Shown here piece after piece: positions 31,362 through 41,121 of a DNA stretch of 64,000 nucleotides. The notes under the pieces are model-generated. The model had not been told where the DNA came from. It worked only from the letters and a program-made list of their open reading frames with translations, and did no database searches. The translations under genes were made by a program, and so were the position numbers. The stretch spans positions 806,001-870,000 of the forward strand of contig NZ_JAMBOV010000001.1 in the NCBI RefSeq assembly GCF_023715745.1. Reading direction: 5' to 3'. Source of the stretch: Microbacterium oleivorans. Lineage in GTDB: Bacteria; Actinomycetota; Actinomycetes; Actinomycetales; Microbacteriaceae. Every line of letters starts with the position of its first letter. Within the stretch, counting starts at the first letter, position 1.

Positions 31362-32843
31362 ATGACATCCCCTGCCACCGCCAGCATCCCCCTGTCCTCC
31401 TCGCAGCGTTGGCGGGCCTTCTGGGTGTGCGTCTCGGTGGCGGCGTTCACGATCCTCGACCTCAGCAAGGTCAATGTCGGTCTCCCGGCGATCGAGGCGT
31501 CCCTCGACGCGACCTCGACCCAGCTGCAGCTCGTCGTGTCGGGTTACATCCTCACCTTCGGCCTTGCGCTCGTGCCCTTCGGCCGGCTCGGCGACCAGCG
31601 CTCCCGCAAGGTGCTGTTCATCGTCGGGCTGAGCCTGTTCACCGTCATGAGCGCGGTGTGTGCCCTCGCGCCCACCATCGAGGTGCTGATGGCGGCCCGA
31701 CTCGTCCAGGGCATCGCCGCCGGTATCCAGATGCCGCAGGTCATGGGCACGATCCAGCAGCTGTTCACGGGCAAGGAGCGCGGCCGCGCATTCGGTCTGT
31801 TCGGCGCGACGATCGGCATCGCCACCGCGTTCGGCCCGACCCTCGGAGGTCTGATGATCGCGCTCGGCGGTCCGACCGACGGCTGGCGCGGCATCTTCTG
31901 GTTCAACGTGCCGCTGTGCCTCCTCGTGCTCGCCGGCGTGATCTGGATCCTGCCGCAGACCCGTCAGGCCAGCGGCCGCCCCCTGCAGCTCGACCCGGTC
32001 GGCATCGTTCTCTTCGGCCTGATGATCGTCTCGCTGATGTGGCCGTTCCTGTTCACGACGGGCTCGCCGGACGACGACCCGAACCGCTGGTGGCTGCTGA
32101 CCGCCTTCGTCCTCTTCGCGGCGCTCTTCTTCTGGTGGGAGCGGCGGTATGCGGCATCCGGTCGTCAGCCGCTCATCCCGTTCCGGATGTTCCGCATCCG
32201 CTCCTTCCGCAACGGCACGCTGGTCGTCGTCGCCTACTTCACCGCGATCCCGCCGATGTTCCTGCTCGGCACGCTCTTCCTCCAGCTGGGCGTCGGGCTC
32301 GAGCCGGTGTTCGCGGGCATGGTCTCCATCGGGTTCGCCGTCGCGAGTGCGGCGAGCTCGTACTACGGCGGACTCCTCGTCAACCGCCTCGGTCGCCAGC
32401 TCGTGACGATCGGCCTCGTGACCGTGCTGGTCAGCGTGGTCGCGCTCACGATCGTCGCCTTCACGATGCCCCGCGAGACGGTCGCCTACGGGATGGCCGC
32501 GGCACTGCTGGTCGCCGGCGCGGGAGGTGGCCTCGTCGTCTCACCCAACCAGACGCTGACCCTCTCCGAGATCGCCGTGCGCGAGGGCGGCCTCGCGGGC
32601 TCCGTCGGCCAGCTCGGGCAGCGCGTGGGGACAGCGGTCGGAACCGCGATCGGACTGTCGCTGTTCTACGCGTCGATCTACCGCGAGAAGGATGCCGGGC
32701 TCGACTCGCTCGCGGTCTACCACGACGCCTACGCCTACGGGATGGCCGCGGTCGGGGTCTTCCTCGCCATCGCGACCCTCGTCTCGGTGATCGACCTCAT
32801 CGGCCTGCGCCGCCGCGGCACCGTCGTTCCCGCTGCGGACTGA
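31362..32843 (+). CDS. MFS transporter, DHA2-like drug exporter
   Basis: A 493-residue major facilitator protein with about 14 hydrophobic segments. The loop 2-3 motif GRLGDQRSRKVLF (about residues 68-80) and a motif-C-like GATIGIATAFGPTLGG fit proton-coupled multidrug exporters of the EmrB/QacA group. D-L-S-K near residue 30 replaces the usual D-x-T-I-V-N-V motif. TAGCGT (31347-31352) lies 9 nt before the ATG and no clear ribosome site is present. Substrate unknown. Confidence 0.88.
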   Translation: MTSPATASIPLSSSQRWRAFWVCVSVAAFTILDLSKVNVGLPAIEASLDATSTQLQLVVSGYILTFGLALVPFGRLGDQRSRKVLFIVGLSLFTVMSAVCALAPTIEVLMAARLVQGIAAGIQMPQVMGTIQQLFTGKERGRAFGLFGATIGIATAFGPTLGGLMIALGGPTDGWRGIFWFNVPLCLLVLAGVIWILPQTRQASGRPLQLDPVGIVLFGLMIVSLMWPFLFTTGSPDDDPNRWWLLTAFVLFAALFFWWERRYAASGRQPLIPFRMFRIRSFRNGTLVVVAYFTAIPPMFLLGTLFLQLGVGLEPVFAGMVSIGFAVASAASSYYGGLLVNRLGRQLVTIGLVTVLVSVVALTIVAFTMPRETVAYGMAAALLVAGAGGGLVVSPNQTLTLSEIAVREGGLAGSVGQLGQRVGTAVGTAIGLSLFYASIYREKDAGLDSLAVYHDAYAYGMAAVGVFLAIATLVSVIDLIGLRRRGTVVPAAD

Positions 32844-32898
32844 CGCGGCCCCGGCACGCCTCGGCGGCGATGTCGGGGACCCGATCTACCGTGTCAGC

Positions 32899-34047
32899 AT
32901 GCGCATCCTGCACACCTCCGACTGGCACATCGGGCGGACCTTCCACGGTCACTCCACGCTCGACGCGCTCCGCGGCGTGCTCGACGAGCTGACCGCGCAG
33001 GTGCGCGCGCACGGCGTCGACGTCGTGATCGTCGCGGGCGACGTCTTCGACTCCGCGACCCCCGCCGCCGCGTGCTACACGCTGCTCTCCGACGCGCTCC
33101 GCGGCATCGCCGACGCGGGCGCGCGGGTCGTCGTGACGAGCGGCAATCACGACTCCGCGGCCCGGTTGGGTTTCCAGGCGGGGCTGCTGCGCGACGGCAT
33201 CCACGTCCTGACCGATCCGGATGCCGTCGGCACCCCGCTCACGATCGACGACGACCATGGTCCGGTCCACTTCTACGGCATCCCGTACCTCGAGCCCGCC
33301 CTTCTGCGTCACCGGTGGGAGGGCGTCCGCACCCAGGCCGCGGTGCTCGGTCGTGCCATGGACCTCGTCCGCGCGGACCTCGCCGAGCGGCGCGGGCGGT
33401 CGGTCGCGATCGCGCACTGCTTCGCCGCGGGTGTCGAGCCCACCCCCCACCTCGAGCGCGACATCCAGCAGGGCGGCCTCGACGTCGTCCCGCTGTCGAC
33501 CTTCGACGGTGTCGACTACATGGCCCTCGGGCACATCCACGGGCGCCAGCGGCTGGCCGAGAACGTCCGGTATGCCGGCGCGCCGCTGCACTACAGCTTC
33601 GGCGAGGGTGACAAGCCGCGCGGGTCGTGGCTGATCGACCTGGACGCCGCGGGCCTGACATCCGTGGAATGGCTCGAGCTCCCGGTGCCACGGCGACTCA
33701 TGACGCTGCGCGGCTCCTTCGCCGAGATCCTCGAGGGCGAGCAGTACGAGACCGCCGCGGAGGCCTGGGTGTGCGTCGAGTACACCGACGACCTGCCCGA
33801 GGCCGACCCGCTGCGCCGCCTGCAGCAGCGGTTCCCGTTCTGCGCGAAGGTCGTGCACGCGCCCGCCGTCGTGCGCGCGGGGGACCGGCGCAGCTACGTC
33901 GAGCGGGTGCGGGCGGCGCGTACCGACCGCGAGCTCGTCGAAGCCTTCCTCGCGCACGTGCGAGAGGGGCAGGGGCCGTCCGAGCGCGAGGCGGAGGTCC
34001 TCGACGACGTGCTCGACGAGCGGGTGCGCCAGGAGGCGCTCGCGTGA
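32899..34047 (+). CDS. sbcD: Exonuclease SbcCD nuclease subunit SbcD
   Basis: The 382-residue Mre11-type phosphoesterase has ordered metal motifs: DWHIG (residues 8-12), GDVFD, SGNHD, AHCF and GHIHG. It works with SbcC to open hairpins and trim DNA ends. TACCGT at 32887-32892 is 6 nt before the ATG with no ribosome site. The stop overlaps the sbcC GTG by 4 bp, so the two subunits are translationally coupled. Confidence 0.95.
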   Translation: MRILHTSDWHIGRTFHGHSTLDALRGVLDELTAQVRAHGVDVVIVAGDVFDSATPAAACYTLLSDALRGIADAGARVVVTSGNHDSAARLGFQAGLLRDGIHVLTDPDAVGTPLTIDDDHGPVHFYGIPYLEPALLRHRWEGVRTQAAVLGRAMDLVRADLAERRGRSVAIAHCFAAGVEPTPHLERDIQQGGLDVVPLSTFDGVDYMALGHIHGRQRLAENVRYAGAPLHYSFGEGDKPRGSWLIDLDAAGLTSVEWLELPVPRRLMTLRGSFAEILEGEQYETAAEAWVCVEYTDDLPEADPLRRLQQRFPFCAKVVHAPAVVRAGDRRSYVERVRAARTDRELVEAFLAHVREGQGPSEREAEVLDDVLDERVRQEALA

Positions 34048-37000
34048 AGCTGCACCGCCTCGAACTCACGGGATTCGGCCCGTTCCGCGAGCGCCAGACC
34101 GTCGACTTCGACGCGTTCGACGACGACGGTCTGTTCCTCATCTCAGGGCGCACGGGCGCCGGGAAGTCCAGCATCCTCGACGGGGTGAGCTTCGCGCTCT
34201 ACGGGTCGGTTCCGCGCTATGAGGGGGGCGACCGTCGGCTGCGCAGCGACCACAGCTTCCTGACCGACCCGACCGAGGTGCGCCTGGAGTTCACGGTCGG
34301 CGGCACGCGCTGGCGGGTGACCCGTGCGCCGGAGTACGAGCGTCCGGCGAAACGCGGGGGCGGACTCACCCTCGAGCCCGCGCGGGCGGAACTCGAGGAG
34401 TGGGTCGACGATGCCTGGATCGGGCGGGCCGCCAAGCAGCGTGAGGTCGGGATCGCTCTCGATGAGGTCCTCGGCCTCAGCGCCCAGCAGTTCCAGCAGG
34501 TGATCCTGCTCGCGCAGAACAAGTTCTCCCGATTCCTCCTGGCCGGGAACGCGGAGCGGCAGCAGCTGCTGCGGACGCTGTTCGGCACGCGCCGCTTCGA
34601 GGGGTATAAGGATGCGCTCGAGGACCGTCGGCGTGAGGCGCAGAAGCGACTCGACGACAGCGGCGCGCGCGTGCGCACGCTGCTCGACGTCGCGGAGCGC
34701 GAGATCACCGCGCACGCTCTCCATCCGGCCGACGGCGGCGACGCCCCGGTCGACGCGGACCTTCTCGGGAGGAAAGCCGCCGTCGAGCGCGCCGTCGCGC
34801 GCGCCGAGTATCGGGTGGAGGCTCGCGGCAACGAGCGCGCGCTCGCGACGACCCGCGCCGAGGTCGCCGTCTCCGAGCATCGGCGTCTCCTGGAGGTCGC
34901 CCAGCGCCTCGCCGACCTGCAGACGGCGCGCGGCGACCTCGCTGCCCGAGAGGCGCAGGCTCCGGAGATCGACGTCCTCCGCGCACAGGTCGGACGCGCT
35001 CGCGCCGCTGAGGCGCTGCGCGCTCCCGTCGAGACCGCCGCCCGCGCCGCCGGTGAGTGGACGGTCGCGCAGCAGACGCGTCAGACGGCGGAGGACGAGT
35101 GGGTCGCCGCCGGCGGGTCCGCCGCGGACGACCTGGACGCCGTGATCGAGGACCTCACGGGCCGCATCGCGCGCGCTCAGGACGCCGCCGAGGCGGAGCG
35201 CTCAGCCGCGACACTGACCGACGCCCAGCGCCTGCGCCGGGAGGAGCTCGAAAAGGTCGAGGACGCCCTCCGGGATCTCGATGCCGCCCTGGCTGCCGTG
35301 CCCGAGCGGCGCCGCCAGGCGGCGGCCGACCTGGCGCAGACCCGCGCGGTCGCGGATCGGCATGACGACCTCTCCACCGCGCGGGGGGATCTGGCGCCCC
35401 GCCTGGATGCGGCGCGTTCCCTCGAGCGACTGACCCCGGCCGCAGCGGCAGCGGAGGCCGCCTACGCGGAGGCGAACGCCCGCTCCGCCTCGGCCTCGGC
35501 GCACGTGGGTGAGCTCCTCCGGCGGCGCCTTCGCGGCTACGCGGGGGAGCTTGCGGCATCCCTCGTCGACGGCGAGCCGTGCGCCGTCTGCGGTGCGACG
35601 GCGCACCCCCGTCCCGCGACGCACGACACCGCGCACGTCACCGACGACGATCTCGCCGCCGCCGAACGCGCCCGAGACACCGCCGCCGTCGCGGAGCGGG
35701 ATGCGGCGAAGGCGGCCGCAGCCGCCCGCGAGGCCGTCGCCGCCGCGACCGCATCGTCGGGTGGCCGGGACGTCGACGACCTCGTGACGGCGCTCGAGGG
35801 CCTCGACGCGGAGCTCGCTGCGGCCCGCGCCGCGCGCGACCGGCTCGACGGACTCACGAGGGCCGTCGAGCACATCGACGCGCTCGAGGCCGCCGCTCTC
35901 GGCGAGGCGACGCAGCTTCGCCGGCGTGCCGGCGCGCTGCGCGAGGAGATCGCCGCCGCCGAGACGGTGCTCGAGACCGCTCAACGGGCGGTGGCGGCCG
36001 CCCGCGGTGAGCATGAGAGCGTCGCCGCGCGGATCGCCGCGGACGAGGAGCACCGGCTCCTCGCGACGCGCCTGCTCGACCTCCGGCGCACCGAGCGCAC
36101 ACGACGCGAGGCCGCCCACCTGGCGCAGCGCGACCGTGACGAGCGCCTCGAAGCCTCGGTGTTCGACGCTCCCGCGGACGTGCTCGACGCGCTCCTGCCG
36201 GCGGACGAGGCGACCCGGCTCGCCGAGCGGATCGAGGCGCATGCCGCCGGCCTGGCGGCCGCGCAGGCGCGCACCCTCGAGCTCGAGCTCGCCTCCGTCG
36301 ACGAGACCCTCGACCTCGATGCCGTCGCCGCAGCGGCGGATGCGGCGACGGCCGCCGACGACGCACGCACCGCGGCCATCGCAGCCGAGGCCGACGCGGC
36401 GAGCGCCGCTGCCGGACTCCGCGACCTCCTCGCCCGCATCGAGACGGCGGCTGAGGCCGTGGCGACGCAGGCGGAGGATGCCGCTGCCGTCACCCGTCTC
36501 GCCGACACGGTCGCCGGCCGAGCGCCGAACACGATGAAGATGGATCTCGAGACCTTCGTCCTCGCCGCCGAGCTCGAGGAGATCGTCGCCGCCGCCAACC
36601 TCCGGCTGTCGGAGATGTCGTCGGGCCGGTACACGCTTCGTCATTCCGATGCGCGGCAGGCTCGCGGCGCGGCATCCGGTCTGTCCATCGAGGTCCTCGA
36701 TGCGCACACCGGGCGGCTCCGGTCGCCGCAGTCCCTCTCGGGCGGAGAGACGTTCCTCGCCTCATTGGCGCTCGCCCTCGGCCTCGCCGAGGTGGTCACG
36801 TCCCGGGCCGGTGGCATCCGGCTCGACACGCTGTTCATCGACGAGGGCTTCGGCTCGCTCGATCCCGAGACGCTCGAACTCGCCATGCGCACCCTGGACG
36901 AGCTGCGCGCCGGCGGGCGGGTCGTCGGGGTCATCAGTCACGTCGAGGCGATGAAGGACCAGATCCCGGCTCAGCTCGTCGTCGAGGCGACACCGGAGGG

Positions 37001-37055
37001 ACCGAGCGTCGTGCGGCAGGAGGCGCTGAGCCCCGCGGGTCACACCATCCGGTAG
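34044..37055 (+). CDS. sbcC: Exonuclease SbcCD ATPase subunit SbcC
   Basis: The 1003-residue Rad50-like SMC protein has Walker A GRTGAGKSS near residue 35, then long Ala/Arg/Glu-rich coiled coils around a zinc hook CAVC near residue 515. The C-terminal signature is SLSGGETFLASLALALG, with Walker B LFIDEGFGSLD. The GTG at 34044 overlaps the sbcD stop. The 3' end overlaps the convergent response-regulator gene by 16 bp. Confidence 0.95.
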   Translation: MKLHRLELTGFGPFRERQTVDFDAFDDDGLFLISGRTGAGKSSILDGVSFALYGSVPRYEGGDRRLRSDHSFLTDPTEVRLEFTVGGTRWRVTRAPEYERPAKRGGGLTLEPARAELEEWVDDAWIGRAAKQREVGIALDEVLGLSAQQFQQVILLAQNKFSRFLLAGNAERQQLLRTLFGTRRFEGYKDALEDRRREAQKRLDDSGARVRTLLDVAEREITAHALHPADGGDAPVDADLLGRKAAVERAVARAEYRVEARGNERALATTRAEVAVSEHRRLLEVAQRLADLQTARGDLAAREAQAPEIDVLRAQVGRARAAEALRAPVETAARAAGEWTVAQQTRQTAEDEWVAAGGSAADDLDAVIEDLTGRIARAQDAAEAERSAATLTDAQRLRREELEKVEDALRDLDAALAAVPERRRQAAADLAQTRAVADRHDDLSTARGDLAPRLDAARSLERLTPAAAAAEAAYAEANARSASASAHVGELLRRRLRGYAGELAASLVDGEPCAVCGATAHPRPATHDTAHVTDDDLAAAERARDTAAVAERDAAKAAAAAREAVAAATASSGGRDVDDLVTALEGLDAELAAARAARDRLDGLTRAVEHIDALEAAALGEATQLRRRAGALREEIAAAETVLETAQRAVAAARGEHESVAARIAADEEHRLLATRLLDLRRTERTRREAAHLAQRDRDERLEASVFDAPADVLDALLPADEATRLAERIEAHAAGLAAAQARTLELELASVDETLDLDAVAAAADAATAADDARTAAIAAEADAASAAAGLRDLLARIETAAEAVATQAEDAAAVTRLADTVAGRAPNTMKMDLETFVLAAELEEIVAAANLRLSEMSSGRYTLRHSDARQARGAASGLSIEVLDAHTGRLRSPQSLSGGETFLASLALALGLAEVVTSRAGGIRLDTLFIDEGFGSLDPETLELAMRTLDELRAGGRVVGVISHVEAMKDQIPAQLVVEATPEGPSVVRQEALSPAGHTIR

Positions 37056-37699
37056 CCGACGCCGCGGACCGTCTCGATGCGATCCGACCCGAGCTTCTGC
37101 CGGAGGTACCCGACGTAGACGTCGGCGACGTTCGAGCCCGGATCGAAGTCGTACCCCCACACGCGGCTCAGCAGTTGCTCGCGGCTGAGCACGTGGCCCG
37201 CGTTGCGGACGAACTCCTCCGCGAGGGCGAACTCGCGCGCCGAGAGCTCGACGCGGGTTCCCGCCACCCGGGCCTCGCGCGTCCGGATGTCGAGGGTCAG
37301 GTCGCGGTGCGAGAGGGCGGGGGCGCCACCGCTGTCGTCGTCCTTGCGCATCCGCAGCCGGATCCGTGCGAGCAGTTCGTCGAACCGGAACGGCTTGCCG
37401 AGGTAGTCGTCCGCCCCGCCCTCGAGGCCTGCCACTGTGTCCTGAAGCTCGACACGGGCCGTCAGCATGATGATCGGCATCCGCGACCCGCTGCCGCGCA
37501 GCTGCTCCAGAACCTGGAATCCGTCCATGCCCGGCAGGTTCACGTCCAGTACCAGCAGGTCGAATTCGTCGGTCTGCGCCAGGTGGAGGGCGTCAGTGCC
37601 GGTCGCCGCGATCTGCGTCGCGTACCCCGCAGCGCGCAGCCCCTTCTCCACGAAACCGGCGATGCGCGCCTCGTCCTCGGCGATCAGGATGGATGCCAC
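37040..37699 (-). CDS. OmpR-family two-component response regulator
   Basis: The 219-residue regulator has a receiver domain with the acidic pocket E9/D10, phosphoacceptor D52 (LVLDVNLPG) and Lys in LGKPFRFDEL. The winged helix follows (ELSAREFALAEEFVRNAG, VDVYVGYLRQKLG, VRGVGYRMV). It is followed 2 bp downstream in the direction of its own upstream neighbour by the kinase gene; the kinase lies upstream at 37702 with its stop next to this start. The stimulus is unknown. It converges on sbcC with a 16-bp overlap. Confidence 0.95.
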   Translation of the reverse strand: MASILIAEDEARIAGFVEKGLRAAGYATQIAATGTDALHLAQTDEFDLLVLDVNLPGMDGFQVLEQLRGSGSRMPIIMLTARVELQDTVAGLEGGADDYLGKPFRFDELLARIRLRMRKDDDSGGAPALSHRDLTLDIRTREARVAGTRVELSAREFALAEEFVRNAGHVLSREQLLSRVWGYDFDPGSNVADVYVGYLRQKLGSDRIETVRGVGYRMV

Positions 37700-37701
37700 G
37701 C

Positions 37702-39180
37702 TCAGCGCTCCTCGGAGATGGTGACGGGTGTCGGCGGTCGATCCGGCAGCCTATCGTCGTCGGCCACCGCACCCTCGTGCGGGATGGACAGGATGAAGAC
37801 CGCGCCGCCGCCCTCGGCATCCGCCACCCGCGCGGAACCGCCGTGCGCCTTCGCGATGACCTGGACGATGTTGAGACCCAGCCCGCTTCCGCGACCGTCA
37901 TCCGTTCCCCGGTGGAATCGATCGAACACGAACGGCTTCTGGTCGTCGGGGACACCGGGACCGTGGTCGCGCACGCGGAACTCCACCGCGTCTTCCGTCA
38001 GCCTGCTGCTCAGGACGATGTCGCCGCCCCCGTGTGTGACGGCGTTCTGCGCGAGCTGCAGGAGCGCCTGGGTGAGCCGCTCAGCATCGGCCGCGATGAC
38101 GACGTCGACCGCCGGTCCCGCCGTCACGGACGCATCGGCGAGAGCGCCGGCCTTGCGGACGACCTGCGTCAGCAGGTCCGCCGTGTCGACGGGGGAGAGG
38201 GTCACCGGCCGCGGACCGTGCAGAGCGGCGGCGGCACCGAGGTCGTGCACGAGGTTGTGCATCCGGTCGAGCTCGTCGACGGCCAGGTCCCTGGAGCTCT
38301 CCACATCGGCGACATCGCGCGGGTCCATCACCTCGAGGTGCCCGCGGACGATCGTGATGGGGGTCTTCAGCTCGTGCCCGACGTCGCTCAGCAGGCGTCG
38401 CTGCGAGTCGAGGGCCTCGTCGAGCCGGTCGAGCATGGCGTTCATCGTCGCGGCGAGTTCGGAGACATCGTCCTCGCCCTCGACGGGGAGCCGCTCGGAC
38501 AGCGACTGGCCCGAGACCCGTTCCGCCGTCTCGCGCATCCGCCGCAGCGGGCGCAGCAGTCGCGTCGACACGATGAAGGCGACGGCGGTGATGATCATCA
38601 ACGCGATGGCACTCGCGAGGAGGTAGGCCCGCGCCGGTCCGTCCATCTCGGCGAGCTCGGCCTCCACGTCGTACACGAGGGCGAACACGACGTCCCCGGG
38701 TGTCGTGTCGCCCTCGATGGCGATCGGGACCGCGAGGTAGCGCCACGTGACCCCGTTCCCGCTGTACGTGCGGACGACGGGGGCGCCGCCTGCCCCCGCC
38801 TCGGCAGCGGCGGAGACGAAGTCGCTGTCCCTGCTCGGGTCGACGTCCAACCGGATGCCGGGGGTGAAGCGGGCGTTGCCTGCCATGATCCCGACGGCCC
38901 CCGTGTTGTCGTCGGGGCTCATGCGCTGGACGACCTGCCGCAGCGCCTCCTCGGCACTCGTCCACCCCCCGGTGTCGTTGTTGCCCGCCGCGACGATGTA
39001 GCGAGCCGATTCGAGGTTGTCGCTGAGGCGGTCCTCGATGCTCTGCAGGTTCGTCGTGCGTTCGACGACGTAGACGGTCAGGCCCACCGAGGCGAGCCCG
39101 ATCGCGGCGACGAGAGTGATCGCCACGACGATGCGTGTGCGCACCGACACCAGCAAGCGGCGGCGGGGGGCGGCATCCAT
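37702..39180 (-). CDS. Sensor histidine kinase (partner of the OmpR-type regulator)
   Basis: The 492-residue kinase has a membrane helix near residues 15-35, an extracytoplasmic sensor loop and a second helix around 185-205. A HAMP domain (STRLLRPLRRMRETAERVSG), the phosphoacceptor His near residue 270 in VGHELKTPIT, and an ATPase domain with QNAVTH, DHGPGVP and GSGLGLNIV follow. Start ATG 39180 is chosen because it precedes the charged N-terminus of the first helix. GATACT (39188-39193) lies 7 nt upstream. The kinase and regulator genes are 2 bp apart and co-transcribed. Confidence 0.95.
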   Translation of the reverse strand: MDAAPRRRLLVSVRTRIVVAITLVAAIGLASVGLTVYVVERTTNLQSIEDRLSDNLESARYIVAAGNNDTGGWTSAEEALRQVVQRMSPDDNTGAVGIMAGNARFTPGIRLDVDPSRDSDFVSAAAEAGAGGAPVVRTYSGNGVTWRYLAVPIAIEGDTTPGDVVFALVYDVEAELAEMDGPARAYLLASAIALMIITAVAFIVSTRLLRPLRRMRETAERVSGQSLSERLPVEGEDDVSELAATMNAMLDRLDEALDSQRRLLSDVGHELKTPITIVRGHLEVMDPRDVADVESSRDLAVDELDRMHNLVHDLGAAAALHGPRPVTLSPVDTADLLTQVVRKAGALADASVTAGPAVDVVIAADAERLTQALLQLAQNAVTHGGGDIVLSSRLTEDAVEFRVRDHGPGVPDDQKPFVFDRFHRGTDDGRGSGLGLNIVQVIAKAHGGSARVADAEGGGAVFILSIPHEGAVADDDRLPDRPPTPVTISEER

Positions 39181-39271
39181 GCCCTCCAGTATCGCGACGT
39201 CGCGCCGCCGCGACGTCACCCTAAGAAAGGTCTCACGCCCTCCGCCGTGCTGATCGTGGTGGGATCGACAC

Positions 39272-40423
39272 ATGCCAGCGCCCACCGTGACACCCGAGGC
39301 CGCCCTGCTCGCGGACGCCCTCGACCTCGAGGAGTCGCAGCTGGCCCCGATCGGCCGGGAGCCGCTCGGCGAGGGGACCGTCGCCGGCTTCCGGCTGCCG
39401 GGTGAGGCCGAGGCGTACGCCTACGTGGACACGTCACTCCTGCCCGTCCGGGAGGAGACCGGTCTCGCGCTGGAAGGGGTCGCGCGCATCTGGATGCACC
39501 CGGCCGACCCGCACCTCCCCGCGCTCGCTCCCGTCGCGTTCGGCGAGGCGTTGTCGATCCTCCTGGCGCGGCTCGGCGTTCACAGCGGCGGCACCCCGGT
39601 CCTGGTCGCCTACCGGCCGGGCCGCCGTGCCGTCGTGCGTGCGGCGGGCGACGGCGAGCCGGTCTGGGTCAAGGTCGTCCGCCCGCGGCGCGTCGAGCGC
39701 ATCGTGGAGCTGCACACCGCGTTCCGTTCGGCCGGCCTTCCGGTGCCCGGGGTCACAGGGTGGGCGCCCGACGGCATCCTCGTGACGGCGCACGCCTCCG
39801 GGACTCCGGCCATCGACGCGGCCGCGACCGGCGCGCTCGCCCCCGAGCTGCTCCTGGACCGGGTGGACGAGCTGCGCGCGCGGATCGCCGCCGCGCCGTT
39901 CGAGGGCAGCGCGCGTACGTCGATCGCGACGAGACGGGGCTGGTACGAATCCCGCCTGCGCGGCATCGACACCGGCATCGACGTCCTGCTCGACGAGATC
40001 CCCCGCGACGGCGGCCCCACCACCTCGGCATCCGTGGGTGTGCACGGCGACCTGCACCTCGGTCAGATCTTCGTCGACGCCGGCGGACAGGTGACCGGTC
40101 TGATCGACGTCGACACCGCGGGTGTCGGGCACCCCGCGGACGACGTGGCGGCCTTCCTGGGCCACACGATCGCGAGTGCGACGCTGTCGGGGGCGGATGC
40201 ATCCACCGCGCTGTGGGACGTGGCGGATGCCGCCGCGGCACGCTGGCGGGATGTCCCCGACAGCGCCCCCCTGTCGGCGGCGCACCTCATCGGCCACGCG
40301 CTGGCCGCGGTCGATGCCGGCGACCGGGCACGAGCCCGTGGGCTGCTGCGGGTGGCGGCCGCCCTGTGCGACGGACGAGGCGAACATAAGGGCGCTCTCA
40401 TGAACGCCTTCGAGTTGGCTTAG
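39272..40423 (+). CDS. Phosphotransferase (APH/choline-kinase fold)
   Basis: The 383-residue protein has a kinase-like fold with the catalytic loop VHGDLHLGQIFVD and metal-binding LIDVDTAGVGHPADDVA in the C-terminal half, as in aminoglycoside phosphotransferase-related enzymes. The N-terminal 100 residues are unlike typical APH domains. The substrate cannot be told. Related proteins phosphorylate maltose, homoserine, choline or aminoglycosides. It is divergent from the kinase/regulator pair. Confidence 0.8.
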   Translation: MPAPTVTPEAALLADALDLEESQLAPIGREPLGEGTVAGFRLPGEAEAYAYVDTSLLPVREETGLALEGVARIWMHPADPHLPALAPVAFGEALSILLARLGVHSGGTPVLVAYRPGRRAVVRAAGDGEPVWVKVVRPRRVERIVELHTAFRSAGLPVPGVTGWAPDGILVTAHASGTPAIDAAATGALAPELLLDRVDELRARIAAAPFEGSARTSIATRRGWYESRLRGIDTGIDVLLDEIPRDGGPTTSASVGVHGDLHLGQIFVDAGGQVTGLIDVDTAGVGHPADDVAAFLGHTIASATLSGADASTALWDVADAAAARWRDVPDSAPLSAAHLIGHALAAVDAGDRARARGLLRVAAALCDGRGEHKGALMNAFELA

Positions 40424-40485
40424 CCCCGTCGGTCAGGCTGATGCCATCGGGCGAGCACCCGCCCCTTCGATCAGGAGACAGGATC

Positions 40486-40875
40486 ATGAAGACCAAGAAG
40501 TGGATCGCGTACGGAGTGACCGGCGTCGTCGGTCTGGGCCTCATCGCCGGCGGTGCGACCGCCGCCGCGGCCGCCATGGACCTGCGTGACCCGGAGGGGA
40601 CGACCCTTCCGGGCGGCCAGCTGACCGGCACGTCGACGCCGACCCTCGACGGCTCCACCCCGGTGACGGTGGACGTGACGAACGACACGGCGAAGGTCGT
40701 CACGGCCGTGACCCCGACGCCGAGCCCCGTCACCCCGCCCTCCGCGACGACCCCGGTCACGACGCCGACCCCGGTGACGCAGGCCACGCCGCCGTCGCCG
40801 CTCACGCCCCCGTCGCCGGTGACGCCCGCGACGCCGGCGACGCCCGCGAGCGCGGCATCCGCGCCGTCGAACTGA
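40486..40875 (+). CDS. Secreted Thr/Pro-rich low-complexity protein
   Basis: The 129-residue protein has a basic start (MKTKKW), a hydrophobic signal segment (about residues 7-27) and no lipobox. The mature part is composed largely of Thr, Pro, Val, Ser and Ala in loose TPxPVTP-like repeats after about residue 80, a composition suited to cell-wall-spanning or glycosylated linkers. An AGGAGACAGG ribosome site precedes the ATG, and a CAGGCT hexamer at 40434-40439 is a candidate promoter. No function recognised. Confidence 0.75.
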   Translation: MKTKKWIAYGVTGVVGLGLIAGGATAAAAAMDLRDPEGTTLPGGQLTGTSTPTLDGSTPVTVDVTNDTAKVVTAVTPTPSPVTPPSATTPVTTPTPVTQATPPSPLTPPSPVTPATPATPASAASAPSN

Positions 40876-40884
40876 CCCCGGATC

Positions 40885-40901
40885 CCCGCGGCCGCCGCGG
40901 G
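40885..40901 (+). terminator. Hairpin after the secreted-protein gene
   Basis: CCCGCGG and CCGCGGG (40885-40891, 40895-40901) pair around a 3-nt loop, 10 nt after the stop codon. The downstream TAGGCT promoter begins 4 nt later. No T-run follows. Confidence 0.5.
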
Positions 40902-40916
40902 CCCTAGGCTGGACGC

Positions 40917-41096
40917 ATGAAGAAGGGCATGATCTGGACGATCCTGGGTGTCATCATCGCGATCGTCATCGCGTGGATCGTCGTGGATGTCGTGCTGAAG
41001 CTCGTCTTCTTCGCTGCGAAGCTGGTCGTCGTCGCAATCGTCGCGCTGATCGTGTTCTTCGTCCTCCGGTCGCTCTTCGCCCGTCGCGACGCCTGA
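40917..41096 (+). CDS. 59-residue small membrane protein
   Basis: The peptide starts MKKGMIW and is almost wholly hydrophobic (Val/Ile/Phe-rich) with two probable membrane segments (about residues 6-24 and 29-50), ending in the basic tail RSLFARRDA. TAGGCT at 40905-40910 lies exactly 6 nt before the ATG, strong support for a leaderless gene. Too short for most gene finders; function unknown. Confidence 0.8.
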   Translation: MKKGMIWTILGVIIAIVIAWIVVDVVLKLVFFAAKLVVVAIVALIVFFVLRSLFARRDA

Positions 41097-41121
41097 GTCC
41101 CACGGCGCCCACGGGTCGCGC

